DNA of 44,419 nucleotides from Planctomycetota bacterium (GTDB lineage: Bacteria > Planctomycetota > Planctomycetia > Pirellulales > Thermoguttaceae). Made by a program: the position numbers and the translations under genes. The DNA is taken from the NCBI GenBank assembly GCA_029550925.1, contig JAKPGL010000232.1:1-44419 (forward strand), in the 5' to 3' direction. Shown here in pieces: positions 1 through 8,875 of this stretch; the stretch's first letter is position 1; each line of letters opens with the position of its first letter. Under the pieces are notes generated by a model. That model was not told where the DNA came from and made no database searches. It worked only from the letters and a program-made list of their open reading frames with translations.

Positions 1-678
1 CCGCTAAAAAATCCCGGTTGGCTCTCGGTGGGCTTTGCCGGACTGTTGTGGCTACTGGGTATGGCGGGGTTTAGCGTGGGGGAGTTCATCCGGGAGGCAG
101 TCCGCAAACCGTACGTCATTTACAACGTGGTCTTCGGCCATCAGGTCTTCCCGGAGGAAGTGGCCCTGATGCGTCGGCAGGGGTTTTTAGAAAGCGGTCT
201 GTGGACCAGGGCGTGGATGGCCGCCCATTATCCCGAGGTTTTTATGCCGGATGAGCCGGCAACGGCGTCGGCCAGTCCGTCCGCAGCGGCAACATCTTCC
301 TCCGCCGGCTCTTCACCTGCCACTTTTTCCCCACCTTCCCCGGCTACCACTTCTCCGGCGGGCCAAATCGACGAAGCACGCTTGTTGCAATTGCCTCCGG
401 CCGATCGGATAAAAATCGGCCGGGTGCTCTTCATGTACCACTGCAACGATTGCCATGCGGAACGGGACGGCTATTCAGCGGCCGGTCGGCTCCTGCAAGG
501 AATGCCCAAGCCGATGATGGTCGATCTGGTTCGGCATTTGCATTATCATCAGTTTGTCATGCCGCCCTGGACCGGCACGGATGAAGAGGTTCAAGTGTTG
601 GCCGAATACCTGGTTACGATCACGCCGCCCCGCCCAGCCGGGATGGCCCCTGAGCTAGAAGACTCGCCGAGTCCCTGA
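1..678 (+). CDS. Membrane-anchored cytochrome c protein, 5' end cut by window
   Basis: The frame is open from base 1, so the true start lies upstream; GTG at 28 is only an internal candidate. What remains is a transmembrane helix (about residues 2-22 from the GTG), an Arg-rich stretch (EFIREAVRKPY), a low-complexity Pro/Ala/Ser linker (about 75-112) and a C-terminal class I cytochrome c domain. That domain has the haem motif CNDCH and a downstream Met (FVMPPW) that could be the sixth haem ligand. The next gene, 18 bp on, encodes a polytopic membrane protein. A final membrane helix followed by a fused haem c domain resembles the cytochrome-c-bearing CydA-like subunits of the bd oxidase superfamily. 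That assignment is inference, because the haem b part would be outside the window. The cytochrome c domain itself is well supported. Confidence 0.7.
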   Translation, partial: PLKNPGWLSVGFAGLLWLLGMAGFSVGEFIREAVRKPYVIYNVVFGHQVFPEEVALMRRQGFLESGLWTRAWMAAHYPEVFMPDEPATASASPSAAATSSSAGSSPATFSPPSPATTSPAGQIDEARLLQLPPADRIKIGRVLFMYHCNDCHAERDGYSAAGRLLQGMPKPMMVDLVRHLHYHQFVMPPWTGTDEEVQVLAEYLVTITPPRPAGMAPELEDSPSP

Positions 679-696
679 ACGAGGAGAACCTCCCAC

Positions 697-1890
697 ATGA
701 CGCCGACGGTGCTTGTCGAACAAACCGGCGGTTTCCTGCCGGCGCCTTGGTGGTTTGTTCAGTTTTTCAAGGTGCTGGGCTTTACGCTCCATGCGGTGCT
801 GATGCACCTATGGTATGCGGGCCTCGTCTGGGCGATGGTGTCGGCGGTGCGGGGGTCGGCCAGTGGTCGAGAAGCCGCCGGACGGCTCATGCGCCAAATG
901 CCCATTTTGGTGGCCCTGGGCATCAACCTGGGCATTGTGCCGCTGCTGTTTTTGCAGGCGGCCTATGCGAAGGTGTTTTACCCGGCTACGATCTACATGG
1001 CCTGGTTTTGGCTGGGCATCGTCATCCTGCTGATCCCGGCCTATTATGGCGTGTATATTTATGCTATTGGTCTTCGAAATAGCACGTCGGGGTCGGAACC
1101 GGAGAGAAACGCTTCTTCTTCTCTACCACCTTTTAGACCGATGCCTCTTTGGCGCACGGCGGCCGGATGGATAGCGGCGGTATTTTTCATCGTGATTGGA
1201 TTTCTATTTGTCAACGGCCTGACGCTGATGACCCGGCAGGAGCTTTTTCGGCAGGAAGATTGGCAAGCGGTTTGGGGGTCGCACACGGCAGCCGGCGCCG
1301 CTTTGGGAACGGGGCTGAACCTGGCCGATCTGCGCCTGCTGCCCCGTTGGCTTATGTTTTTCAGCCTGGCTTGGACGACGCTTGTTGTCTGGCTGGTGGT
1401 GGATACGGCCTGGCGGGCCAGTGCCCCGTCGGAAACCTACCGAACCTGGGTTGCTCGAAGCAGTTGGAAGCTGTATCTGGCGGGAATGGTCGGCTTTGCG
1501 CTTTTTGGCTCGTGGTATTTGCACACCTGGTCGGCAGAAGTGCGGGCCACCATGTTGAGCTGGCCGATCCTTGTTCTGACAGGCCTGACGGCTGTTTTTC
1601 CGGGGCCGGTTTGGCTGGGGCTTGCCTGGTCGGCCCGAAGGGGCAAGCCGCCAGACCGAGGATTGGCCGCCCTGTTGGCGCTGGGCCAATTGCTCGTCAT
1701 CGCCCTGAACGCCACAAGCCGACAAGTGGTCCAAAACCTCGAACTACGCCAGTTTTTTGCTGTCTCCCAACAGCCGGAGGCGGTCCAGTGGAGTCCGCTC
1801 ATTGTGTTTCTAGTGCTTTTTGTGCTGGGCGCCGGGGTGGTGGGTTGGATGTTGTGGCAACTGTGGCGGCATCGGCAGGTTGAGACATAA
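697..1890 (+). CDS. Polytopic membrane protein, probable oxidase partner subunit
   Basis: 397 residues with about nine predicted membrane helices (roughly 18-50, 69-90, 97-125, 150-177, 214-240, 260-280, 288-312, 325-345, 368-392). The ATG is preceded by GAGGAG about 10 bases upstream and lies 18 bp after the cytochrome c gene, so the two are very likely co-transcribed. Helix 1 carries two histidines (TLHAVLMHLW) that could bind haem or quinone. A loop near 180-190 (LMTRQELF) sits where bd-type subunits have quinone-site loops. I read the pair as a two-subunit membrane oxidoreductase of the cytochrome bd superfamily. I could not identify the family from a signature motif, so the membrane topology is firm and the function is a guess from context. 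Confidence 0.55.
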   Translation: MTPTVLVEQTGGFLPAPWWFVQFFKVLGFTLHAVLMHLWYAGLVWAMVSAVRGSASGREAAGRLMRQMPILVALGINLGIVPLLFLQAAYAKVFYPATIYMAWFWLGIVILLIPAYYGVYIYAIGLRNSTSGSEPERNASSSLPPFRPMPLWRTAAGWIAAVFFIVIGFLFVNGLTLMTRQELFRQEDWQAVWGSHTAAGAALGTGLNLADLRLLPRWLMFFSLAWTTLVVWLVVDTAWRASAPSETYRTWVARSSWKLYLAGMVGFALFGSWYLHTWSAEVRATMLSWPILVLTGLTAVFPGPVWLGLAWSARRGKPPDRGLAALLALGQLLVIALNATSRQVVQNLELRQFFAVSQQPEAVQWSPLIVFLVLFVLGAGVVGWMLWQLWRHRQVET

Positions 1891-1944
1891 AATTCCAGTC
1901 GATCGAAGTCGGCATTGGTATCATCCAAGTGGATGCCATCTCTT

Positions 1945-1971
1945 GTCATTCCCGCGCAAGCGGGAATCCAG
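1945..1971. repeat. Dispersed palindromic repeat, copy A (core only)
   Basis: A 27-base inverted repeat with core CATTCCCGC / GCGGGAATC lies in the convergent gap between the membrane protein and prmC (1891-2050). The same core recurs at 11109, 17679, about 25252 and 29638. The longer ends seen in the other copies are weak here. Only an AAAATTCCAGTCGA-like stretch near 1889 resembles the left end. The rest of the gap holds a second hairpin at 1993-2016. Confidence 0.7.
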
Positions 1972-1992
1972 GTCCCCTTCATCCGGCCAGCC

Positions 1993-2016
1993 GGAGGCTG
2001 ACCAGCCTCTTGACGC
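1993..2016. repeat. Short hairpin shared with 29891-29915
   Basis: GAGGCTGACCAGCCTC forms a 6-bp stem with a 4-base loop and is followed by TTGACGC. A closely related hairpin with the same GCCTCTTGACGC tail occurs on the opposite strand at 29891-29915. It could act as a weak terminator between the convergent genes or be a second short repeat family. No T-tract follows it. Confidence 0.45.
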
Positions 2017-2050
2017 GGAGGAGAGAGGCGAGTTCTTTTCCCCAGTTGGG

Positions 2051-2929
2051 CTACCGGCGTTGGGCTTGAATGACCCGGGGCAGGCGCGCCAGATCGAAAA
2101 GCGTTGGCCCTAATTGCCATCGGCCATCCTGCTGGAGAATCGCCTGGACTTGATCATGGATCATCGGACTGATTTCCACCAGCAGCCAGCCGCCTGGCAG
2201 TAAGTGTTCGGCGGCCTGCGGGACAAGTCGGGCGATCAGTTCGGTTCCGGTTGGCCCGGCCACCAAGGCCAGCCGGGGTTCATGATCTCGCACATCGGGC
2301 GGCAAGTTGGCCCATTCCGCTTCAGAGACATACGGCGGATTGGAAAGGATAAAGTGAAACCGGACCTCCGACCTCAGCCAACTGAGTAAATCTCCATCGA
2401 CGAACTGGACCCGGTTTCCCACGCCGTGATCTTGGCAGTTTTGCCGAGCCACTTGGAGGGCCTTCGGACTTCGGTCCACCGCCCAGATGCGGGCGGTGGG
2501 CAGATATTTGGCGGCGCAGACGGCCAGGATGCCGCTGCCGGTGCCCACATCGCAAATCTCGAGTGGGCCGTCAAACGCGCCGTCTTTCACTAAATCCAAC
2601 AGAGCCACCACCAACAGCTCGGTTTCCGGCCGGGGGATGAGCACATCCGGAGTAACCCGGAAACTCAGCGAATAGAACTCTTTTCGGCCCAATAGATAGG
2701 CCACCGGTTCTCCGGCGGCCCGGCGGCGCACCAACTCCCGGAATTTTGCCCGCACTTCGTCCGAAGCTACTCGATCGAAAGATGTATAAAGTTCAATACG
2801 GGCGCACCCAATCGCATCGGCCAACAGCAGTTCGGCGTCGAGCCGGGGGCTGCCGGAACCATGCCGGCGCAGATATTCCGTAGTCCATTGCAGCAGTCGG
2901 CCAACGGTCCACGTCTCAGCGGTTGCCAT
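2051..2929 (-). CDS. prmC: Peptide chain release factor N5-glutamine methyltransferase
   Basis: PrmC/HemK methylates the glutamine of the GGQ motif in release factors, using S-adenosylmethionine in the cytoplasm. The protein has the expected N-terminal helical domain, the linker segment LIPRPETE, the SAM-binding loop DVGTGSG, and the diagnostic catalytic NPPY motif that binds the glutamine. I chose the ATG at 2929 (292 residues) because PrmC homology begins there and a GGAAAG lies upstream. An in-frame ATG at 3016 would add 29 residues unlike the family. It directly follows prfA, its substrate gene, on the same strand, which is a classic conserved pairing. The assignment is secure; only the start is open. 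Confidence 0.95.
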   Translation of the reverse strand: MATAETWTVGRLLQWTTEYLRRHGSGSPRLDAELLLADAIGCARIELYTSFDRVASDEVRAKFRELVRRRAAGEPVAYLLGRKEFYSLSFRVTPDVLIPRPETELLVVALLDLVKDGAFDGPLEICDVGTGSGILAVCAAKYLPTARIWAVDRSPKALQVARQNCQDHGVGNRVQFVDGDLLSWLRSEVRFHFILSNPPYVSEAEWANLPPDVRDHEPRLALVAGPTGTELIARLVPQAAEHLLPGGWLLVEISPMIHDQVQAILQQDGRWQLGPTLFDLARLPRVIQAQRR

Positions 2930-3069
2930 GCCCACAGGCTTTCCGACAGCCAGGAAGGTCCAACAGCAGGAGATGTTTCCCCGAGCGAAGAAGGCGGCAG
3001 TTTCCGCCGGAATCATGTTCTATTTCGCCCGCCGGCGGAAATGTTCCACTCCGCGAAACGCTGCGGCGA

Positions 3070-4155
3070 TTATTCCATCGGGCCGAATAGCGCCCGAAGT
3101 TCTTGGCGTTCGTGATCTTGGAGGGCGTCGATAATGGGTTGTAAATTGCCCGCCAGGATACTGTCCAATTGATAAAGGTCCAATCCGATCCGATGGTCGG
3201 TAACCCGGTTTTGGGGGAAGTTGTAAGTGCGGATACGTTCATTGCGGTCGCCGGAACCGATCTTGCTTTTTCGTTCGGCGGCCCGCTTGCGGCGTTCCTG
3301 TTCCTGGAAAAAGTTATAAAGCCGGGTTTTGAGCATGCGTAGGGCCTTGGCCCGGTTTTTGTGCTGACTGCGTTCGTCCTGGCACTGGACCACAATGCCG
3401 GTGGCCAAGTGGGTGAGCCGAATGGCCGAAGCCGTCTTATTCACATGTTGACCGCCCGGTCCGCTGGACGAGAAGACATCTTCCCGATAATCTTCCGGCT
3501 TGAGGTCGATTTCGACTTCTTCCGGCTCGGCCATGACGGCCACGGTGGCCGCCGAGGTGTGGATTCGGCCTTTGGCCTCGGTTTGGGGGACCCGTTGGAC
3601 GCGATGGCCGCCGCTTTCATATTGCAACGCCCGATAGGCGCCTTCGCCCTCGACGGCCACGATCACCTCTTTGAACCCGCCCAGATCGGTCGGATTCATA
3701 TCCAACACTTCAAACTTCCAACCGCGGTCTTCGCAGTAATGCTTATACATATCGAACAGGTCGCGGGCGAACAGGGCGGCTTCTTCGCCGCCGGTGCCGG
3801 CCCGGATTTCCAAAATGCACTTTTTCCGCTCCAGGTCTTCATCGCCCAGGGTCAATTCCAGCAGTTCGTCCCAGAGGCGATCCCGCTGGGCTTTCAGATC
3901 GGGCAGTTCGGCCTCGGCCAATTCGCGCAATTCCAGGTCCGGCCCTTCGAGCAATTCTTGGGTCTGGCGGATTTGTTCGTTCAGTTGCTTAAACTGGCGA
4001 TAGCGGGTGGCCAGTTTGGCCAACTGACCTCGTTCCCTCGCCACAGCGGCCAACCGGGAGGAATTGGCCAGCACCGTCGGGTCCATCATCATCTGCTCCA
4101 GCGATTCGTATCGCTGGAGTTTTTCGTCCAAAGTTTCCCGAAGAGAACGCCCCAT
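3070..4155 (-). CDS. prfA: Peptide chain release factor 1
   Basis: RF1 recognises UAA and UAG stop codons and triggers release of the finished peptide on the ribosome. At 361 residues it has the normal length. The domain 3 GGQ motif is at residues 234-236 in the context [13 protein letters not shown], and the stop-codon-reading PxT motif is at 190-192 (PQT, followed by [12 protein letters not shown]), which marks it as RF1 and not RF2. The ATG at 4155 gives the usual N-terminus. It lies between rpmE and prmC in the common order rpmE-prfA-prmC, so the three are probably co-transcribed. Confidence 0.97.
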   Translation of the reverse strand: MGRSLRETLDEKLQRYESLEQMMMDPTVLANSSRLAAVARERGQLAKLATRYRQFKQLNEQIRQTQELLEGPDLELRELAEAELPDLKAQRDRLWDELLELTLGDEDLERKKCILEIRAGTGGEEAALFARDLFDMYKHYCEDRGWKFEVLDMNPTDLGGFKEVIVAVEGEGAYRALQYESGGHRVQRVPQTEAKGRIHTSAATVAVMAEPEEVEIDLKPEDYREDVFSSSGPGGQHVNKTASAIRLTHLATGIVVQCQDERSQHKNRAKALRMLKTRLYNFFQEQERRKRAAERKSKIGSGDRNERIRTYNFPQNRVTDHRIGLDLYQLDSILAGNLQPIIDALQDHERQELRALFGPME

Positions 4156-4216
4156 AGGAGAAGCCCTTTTGGGCGGCGGCTAGAAAATCCGGAATGGCCC
4201 AGCAAGAACCCGCCGG

Positions 4217-4492
4217 TTACGTTTCGGCATCCTCTTCCGAAGGAGGCGGGGCCGCGGGTTTGCGCTTTTTCGGTCGCTGAAGGCTGGCATAGCCGCCTTC
4301 GCCAAATTTACGCTGGAATTTTTCAATCCGACCCGCTGTATCGACGTATTTCAGCTTTCCGGTAAAGAACGGATGGCAGGCGTTGCAGATGTCGATCTTC
4401 ATCTCCGGCACAGTACCGCCGGTTACGAAACTATTTCCACACCCGCACGTAACCTTCATCTGATAATACTTCGGATGAATGCCTTCTTTCAT
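4217..4492 (-). CDS. rpmE: 50S ribosomal protein bL31, zinc-binding form
   Basis: This 91-residue protein matches bL31: MKEGIHPKYY at the start, then zinc-ligand cysteines at 16, 18, 36 and 39 (CGCGNSF and CNACHPFFTG). The four cysteines mark the zinc-containing C+ type, which many bacteria replace by a C-minus paralogue under zinc limitation; no paralogue is in this window. A Lys/Pro/Glu-rich tail (about 72-91) extends beyond the usual end. It is the first gene of the leftward rpmE-prfA-prmC set, 61 bp before prfA, and a GGAG lies about 12 bases before the ATG. Its upstream region is long and hairpin-rich. Confidence 0.96.
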   Translation of the reverse strand: MKEGIHPKYYQMKVTCGCGNSFVTGGTVPEMKIDICNACHPFFTGKLKYVDTAGRIEKFQRKFGEGGYASLQRPKKRKPAAPPPSEEDAET

Positions 4493-4780
4493 GGTCTTTC
4501 TCGCTCCTATTGTTCTACGACTTCCGCCGTTTGACGGGGCTGCCTATTTTTTTTGTCCTCCCAAAGGGGCTTGGTGTCTCCTGCACCAGGGGGCACTGGT
4601 TCCGGTTGTAGGAAACGCCGTCTGTCCGACGGTAACCCCATCTGCCCAGACACCAGCCTGCCTGTCTAACAGACTGGGTTCCCAAACCGCCGCTGTTTAC
4701 GCAGCAGGCGCCGGGACCGCCATTGGGCCGACTTGTTACTGCGATTCGGCGTTCTAGCAGAAACCCACAATTATAAATGC
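4493..4780 (-). promoter_or_regulatory. Hairpin-rich upstream region of rpmE, possible structured leader
   Basis: No convincing gene lies here. Read on the minus strand toward rpmE, the stretch contains successive short hairpins: GCTGCGTAAACAGC, GTCTGTTAGAC, CCGTCGGACAGACGG, ACCAGTGCCCCCTGGT and TGGTGCAGGAGACACCA. A further one (GCCTTTT with AAAAGGC) sits near 4776-4794. The cluster runs almost to the start codon, as a 5' leader would. Autogenous control of bL31 through its leader is known in Escherichia coli, so a regulatory role is plausible, but no known riboswitch or leader class was recognised. The hairpins also resemble short palindromes elsewhere in the window, so a repeat cluster is the alternative. 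Confidence 0.35.
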
Positions 4781-4860
4781 CTTTTCAAAAAAAGGCAAGG
4801 TCTCCCTTTTTTGGGGGGATCGCAAGGGTCCCCGCCAAAACGGCAACCCTTTCGGGGTAC

Positions 4861-4898
4861 CTAAAAAAGGGGGGCATCCCCTTAAGGAAATGCCCCCT
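4861..4898 (-). terminator. Rho-independent terminator after the Gfo/Idh/MocA gene
   Basis: On the minus strand, an 8-bp stem (GGGGGCAT with ATGCCCCC; arms 4890-4897 and 4870-4877) is followed within a few bases by six T residues (4868-4863). It lies about 60 bases beyond the stop of the leftward gene ending at 4955, and before the rpmE upstream region, so it would insulate the two units. Confidence 0.75.
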
Positions 4899-4954
4899 GA
4901 AGCTTGCCTATATTGTCCCCTCTGGGGCCTTGAGCCGTCTTGGGAACCCCCCAT

Positions 4955-6280
4955 CTATTTGAACTGGGTTACCCCCGGGACGGCCAGCGGATAGAGACCG
5001 TCCGGACCGGGCAGAACCGGCGGCTCCGCATCAAACCGATATGCTTTCGGCGACAAATCTTCCTGCGAGTTGATGGCCTGCTCCCAGGTGATCACCTGGC
5101 CGGTGTAGGTTACCATCCGGCCCAGAATGGCCAACATGGTGCTTAGGGCCATGTAATGACCGTTGTTGATCGGTTTGCCAGAGCGGATCGACTTGAACAG
5201 GGCGTCGTGCTCCAGTTCGTACATATTACCCTGAGGGCCGTCGTATTTCCAAACCGCCTGCCCGCTGCGATCGGTAATTTTGTACTGGGGCAGGACCACA
5301 CAGGTTCCTTTGGTCCCGAAGACATGATCGGACACATCGCCCCAGGCGCCGCGTTGCTGTCGGCAGTAGGAGTACATGCGGACGCCGTTTTCGTATTCAT
5401 AGACCACGGCATGGTGGTCGTAGATGTTGCCGAATTCGGGTTCTCGGCCTCGGCTTTGGCGTCCGCCGGTTCCCCACGCCCGGACCGGGGGTTTATCGCC
5501 CATGATCCAGGAGCCTTTGTCTAAGCTGTGGACGTGCTGTTCCACGTTATGGTCGCCCGAGAGCCAATGGAAGTTGTACCAGTTGCGCATCTGGAACTCC
5601 ATTTCGGTCTGATTGGGCTGTCGGGGACGCGCCCAGGGGAGCGAAGTGAGATAGGTCTCCTGGATGGTTACGATCTCGCCGATGGCCCCGTCGTGGATTC
5701 GCTTCATGGTCTCGATCACGGCCGGGTGATACCGCCAACATAGACCGGAAACAATGCTGAGGCCCTTTTGCTCGGCCAATTTGCAGGTTTCCAGGATGGA
5801 ACGGATTCCGGGGGCGTCAACGGCCACGGGTTTTTCGCAGAAAACGTGTTTGCCGGCGTCGATGGCTGCTCGCAAGTGCATGGGGCGGAAATGCGGCGTT
5901 TCGCACAAAAGCACCACATCGACGTCGCTCTGGATGAGCTGTTTATAGGCCTCAAACCCCACAAAGACATGGTCGTCCTTGATGGCCGTCTGTTCGGGTT
6001 TCTGTTGTTGAAGGGTTTTTCGGCAACCTTGGGCGCGATCTTCAAATGAGTCGGCCAGGGCGACCACTTTGACCTGTTTATCGGCGGCCATGGCGTTCAG
6101 CGCCGCCCCGGTACCGCGGCCCCCGCAGCCAACTAGCCCCACTCGTAGAACGTCGCTGCCGGCGGCATGGGCGAAACGGGCAAGAGGAACAGAAGCCAAC
6201 ACTCCGGCCCCGGCTGTCAGGCTGGATTGTTTCAAAAAATCACGGCGGGTTGAGGTCCCCAGGCGGGTAGTAGAATGCAT
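4955..6280 (-). CDS. Tat-exported Gfo/Idh/MocA family oxidoreductase
   Basis: A predicted NAD(P)-dependent sugar or polyol oxidoreductase of the Gfo/Idh/MocA family, in a form common in planctomycetes. The start at 6280 is supported by AAGGAG ten bases upstream and gives 441 residues. A twin-arginine signal (RRDFLK, Arg12-Arg13, then a hydrophobic Ala-rich stretch to about residue 40) predicts folded export. The Rossmann loop GLVGCGGRG is at 48-56 and the family motif EKP, with the usual catalytic lysine, at 149-151. The C-terminal half is the typical alpha/beta substrate domain. It is a clear paralogue of the gene at 31995-33341; both share the PINNG and YTGQVITWEQA segments near the C-terminus. 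It stands alone, with a terminator behind it. The substrate cannot be read from the sequence. Confidence 0.88.
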   Translation of the reverse strand: MHSTTRLGTSTRRDFLKQSSLTAGAGVLASVPLARFAHAAGSDVLRVGLVGCGGRGTGAALNAMAADKQVKVVALADSFEDRAQGCRKTLQQQKPEQTAIKDDHVFVGFEAYKQLIQSDVDVVLLCETPHFRPMHLRAAIDAGKHVFCEKPVAVDAPGIRSILETCKLAEQKGLSIVSGLCWRYHPAVIETMKRIHDGAIGEIVTIQETYLTSLPWARPRQPNQTEMEFQMRNWYNFHWLSGDHNVEQHVHSLDKGSWIMGDKPPVRAWGTGGRQSRGREPEFGNIYDHHAVVYEYENGVRMYSYCRQQRGAWGDVSDHVFGTKGTCVVLPQYKITDRSGQAVWKYDGPQGNMYELEHDALFKSIRSGKPINNGHYMALSTMLAILGRMVTYTGQVITWEQAINSQEDLSPKAYRFDAEPPVLPGPDGLYPLAVPGVTQFK

Positions 6281-6802
6281 TGGTGGGACTCCTTCAGGAA
6301 GGCAGGTAGATAAAATACACAAGCTGGGAAACATGTTTTATCATACCCCGCTTTTAGCACGCCAACAAGGAAGGCCCTGGCTAGGAGAAGGCTTTGGGAG
6401 GGGATGGAAAGGATACTTTCGGGGGGCAACCCCAGCTATCCCCAACACTAACAAGGAAATGTCCATTCCCAACGAAACAACGTTTTCCCATTCGCTTTTG
6501 GCCAAGTAGAGAATCCTTCCCAGGGCTTGAAAGACTCTGACAGACGGTGTTACCCAAGGCGTTCCCTATGCGGAGCCCTACTTTTGATCTGCTTAGAATG
6601 TCTGGCTGCCCCTAGGCGCAAGGTTCTGGACTGTCGTTTTTTGGAAACAAAAGCGAACCGCCGGATAATGCTCCTTTGGGATACCCTTCCAACGGCGGAA
6701 GTGGTACATTTTGAGGAAATCAGGGAAGGGTGCGGAGACGTACTTCCCTCTGCCATGGCGGAGCTAGCAGGAGTTTTCTTTTCCAAGGGAGTTCCCCGGG
6801 GG
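6281..6802. other. Divergent intergenic region
   Basis: This 520-base stretch separates the leftward oxidoreductase from the rightward glycosyltransferase and should hold both promoters. The frame of the glycosyltransferase is open back to 6527, but those residues lack family similarity or a ribosome-binding site. I see no RNA gene, long repeat or recognisable promoter consensus. Confidence 0.5.
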
Positions 6803-8752
6803 ATGTCCGATTCCAAGTCCGCGGATAAAAGGGTTGAAGAGACTTTCCCGCCCGTTGGGGGGCGGCCGGAGGGAATAGGCTCGGCGTTGCTCCGTGATCG
6901 TCCGGCGGTTGCTGGAGGCTATGGGGCAATTCTGGGGGTGTTGGCGGCGGCGTTGGTCTGCCGGGCAGGGGCCGCCTTCTGGTGGGGCGATCTGTTGTGG
7001 GCCGACGCGGTCTTTTATCGTCAGATCGTCCTGGCCCTGCAACGAGGAGATTTCACCAAGGCCTTTGACTCTTTAGGGTTGAATCTTTACCCGGTGATTT
7101 TAATGTGGCTGGATCGGCTGGGGGCTTGGGTAGGGGCGGATTGGACGGTGGTAGGCAAGTGGTGGAGCGTCCTACTGGCCAGCTTGGCGGTGTTGCCATT
7201 CTACGGCTGGGTTCGGCGGATATTCGACGACCGGGTGGCCTTTTGGGCTGGCCTATTTTATGTCATCCATCCGCACCTGGTCGGTCATAGTCCTTTAATC
7301 ATCCGGGACCCGACCTATTGGTTCCTTTTTAATCTGGCCTTGTATCTAAGCTGGCGGGCGGTAACGGAAGCTCGGCTTGGCGTGTTTCTCGGTGCGGGGG
7401 TGTGCATAGGACTTGCCGCCTATACCCGGACAGAAGGTTGCTTGCTCCTTGGAGTCTTGCTTGGGTGGGCCTTGTGTCGGGCAGCGTCCGTCCGCGAGGC
7501 CCGATGGCGATTGGCCTTTGGTCTGCTGTTGGCCGCGGCCGTTATTCCCGCCGGGGTGGCAGCGGTCAATCTCACCTGGCTCCGCAACCACCCCCGATGG
7601 GAATGGGGCCGAGTGCCGCTATTTCAGCGGACCTGGAATTGGACTATTGAGCGAATGGAAGAAATTTTTTCCTCACAAACCGGCGATAAGCTTCTTCGGG
7701 GCGCTGAGTCGGTGGGGGAAAATGGAACGACTTTTTCCCTAATCAGGTCCACCGGGATAAATCCGATTCGGCAGGCAAAGCTGGCTAGTATCAAGCAGCT
7801 TTGTTCCCGCCAACAAAACACCCACTTCCCAGCCGCAAAGCCAATCCCCACCCAAAAACAACAATCCCTCGGCAATTCCTCTGCAGTCAACCGCTGCCAG
7901 TTCGAATCGGCTCTGGAAGGAAAAGCGGCCAATTCGAAAGGACAAATAGCCAAGCCCTCCGAATGGGTGCAGGTACGTCGGGTGGCTTTTCGCCTGATCA
8001 AAGCCCTGACGTATCCTTATGCCTTATTGATCGGCGTCGGCCTGGTGCGTGCCTGGCGGATTTTGCTCCGAGCCGACCAGATTGTGGTCTCTCTTCATAA
8101 CCTCCTGCTGTTTTTAGCCACCTGGTTCTATCAGTCCTTTTCTTCAGGAATTGATTTTCGATATCTTTTCCCAATTCTTCTGACCGCCCTTCCTTATGCA
8201 GCCGTGGGATTTGAGGCCGTGCTGGCGGGCATCTGTTGGCTGGCAACCGCAGGGAGGAGGGGTTGGCGTCCAGGAGGACGGATCACCGTCGTTGGCGGCG
8301 TGGTGCTTCTGGTTGGGCTTGGCCTTCTGGATGTCCAACCCAGCGCTACCAAATTGATGCGTCAACAGACCGCCTTGGGCCAATGGGTCCTCCGCAGCCT
8401 GGGACCGGGAAGCAAAATCTTTTGCCCCGAAAGTGCGTCGATCCTTCTGGGCTATCATGCCCAAGCAGAATGCCAAAGTTGGCCCCGCCAGGAGGAAGCC
8501 AACTTCACGGCCCTTCGGGAACTCCTGCTTCAGGATCGGCCGGATGTGGTTATCCTCTGGGACGATCCGCTGTATCCAGATCGCCGATGGATGCAACTCG
8601 TCGCGGAGCTGTGTTCAGAATTCGGTTATCAGAAGACGCCTGCTGACGAGCTTCCAGAGCCGGCACGCCGTTGTCAAGTCTGGGTTCGGCCGCAAAACTG
8701 CCCGTTGCCGGAGGGAAACACCCCCGTCCGTTCCTCCTCAGAAGAGCAGTAG
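6803..8752 (+). CDS. GT-C type membrane glycosyltransferase (ArnT/PMT-like)
   Basis: A polytopic protein of 649 residues resembling the dolichyl-phosphate-mannose/ArnT superfamily, which transfers sugars from polyprenyl-phosphate donors on the outer face of the membrane. About ten hydrophobic helices follow a polar N-terminus. The first periplasmic loop has acidic residues in GDLLWADAVFY, where GT-C enzymes carry the catalytic Asp, and RTEGCLLLG further on fits the family. I chose ATG 6803 because AAGGGAG lies upstream; an open frame back to 6527 would add 92 residues of unconvincing sequence. Between two helices (about 7650-7975) there is a long polar insert rich in Gln, Asn, Ser and Lys. 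The C-terminus is a soluble domain. The acceptor is unknown. Confidence 0.72.
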   Translation: MSDSKSADKRVEETFPPVGGRPEGIGSALLRDRPAVAGGYGAILGVLAAALVCRAGAAFWWGDLLWADAVFYRQIVLALQRGDFTKAFDSLGLNLYPVILMWLDRLGAWVGADWTVVGKWWSVLLASLAVLPFYGWVRRIFDDRVAFWAGLFYVIHPHLVGHSPLIIRDPTYWFLFNLALYLSWRAVTEARLGVFLGAGVCIGLAAYTRTEGCLLLGVLLGWALCRAASVREARWRLAFGLLLAAAVIPAGVAAVNLTWLRNHPRWEWGRVPLFQRTWNWTIERMEEIFSSQTGDKLLRGAESVGENGTTFSLIRSTGINPIRQAKLASIKQLCSRQQNTHFPAAKPIPTQKQQSLGNSSAVNRCQFESALEGKAANSKGQIAKPSEWVQVRRVAFRLIKALTYPYALLIGVGLVRAWRILLRADQIVVSLHNLLLFLATWFYQSFSSGIDFRYLFPILLTALPYAAVGFEAVLAGICWLATAGRRGWRPGGRITVVGGVVLLVGLGLLDVQPSATKLMRQQTALGQWVLRSLGPGSKIFCPESASILLGYHAQAECQSWPRQEEANFTALRELLLQDRPDVVILWDDPLYPDRRWMQLVAELCSEFGYQKTPADELPEPARRCQVWVRPQNCPLPEGNTPVRSSSEEQ

Positions 8753-8875
8753 GCCTGCTGCGAAACCGATGGTTGCATCGGCGGCCCTATTGCTCAACTA
8801 CTTAGACCAAGTTCCTCTGGAGGATAGAGGCCAATAGATACCTTTCTGGTCTCCAGTTTCCCTCGCCTGGCCCCA

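Noticed and set aside
3361-4365. 334-residue open frame on the plus strand opposite prfA
   Set aside because: It is antisense to a certain gene and shows only mirror composition (Phe/Gly-rich); a coding shadow.
4479-4757. Open frame on the plus strand before rpmE
   Set aside because: It overlaps the rpmE start region and reads through the hairpin cluster; the residue composition is not protein-like.
6527-6802. Long N-terminal extension of the GT-C gene
   Set aside because: The 92 residues lack a ribosome-binding site and family similarity; the start at 6803 has AAGGGAG. The extension is treated as untranslated.
7899-7915. GTTCGAATC, resembling a tRNA T-loop
   Set aside because: It lies inside the GT-C coding frame and no acceptor stem or anticodon arm can be built around it.
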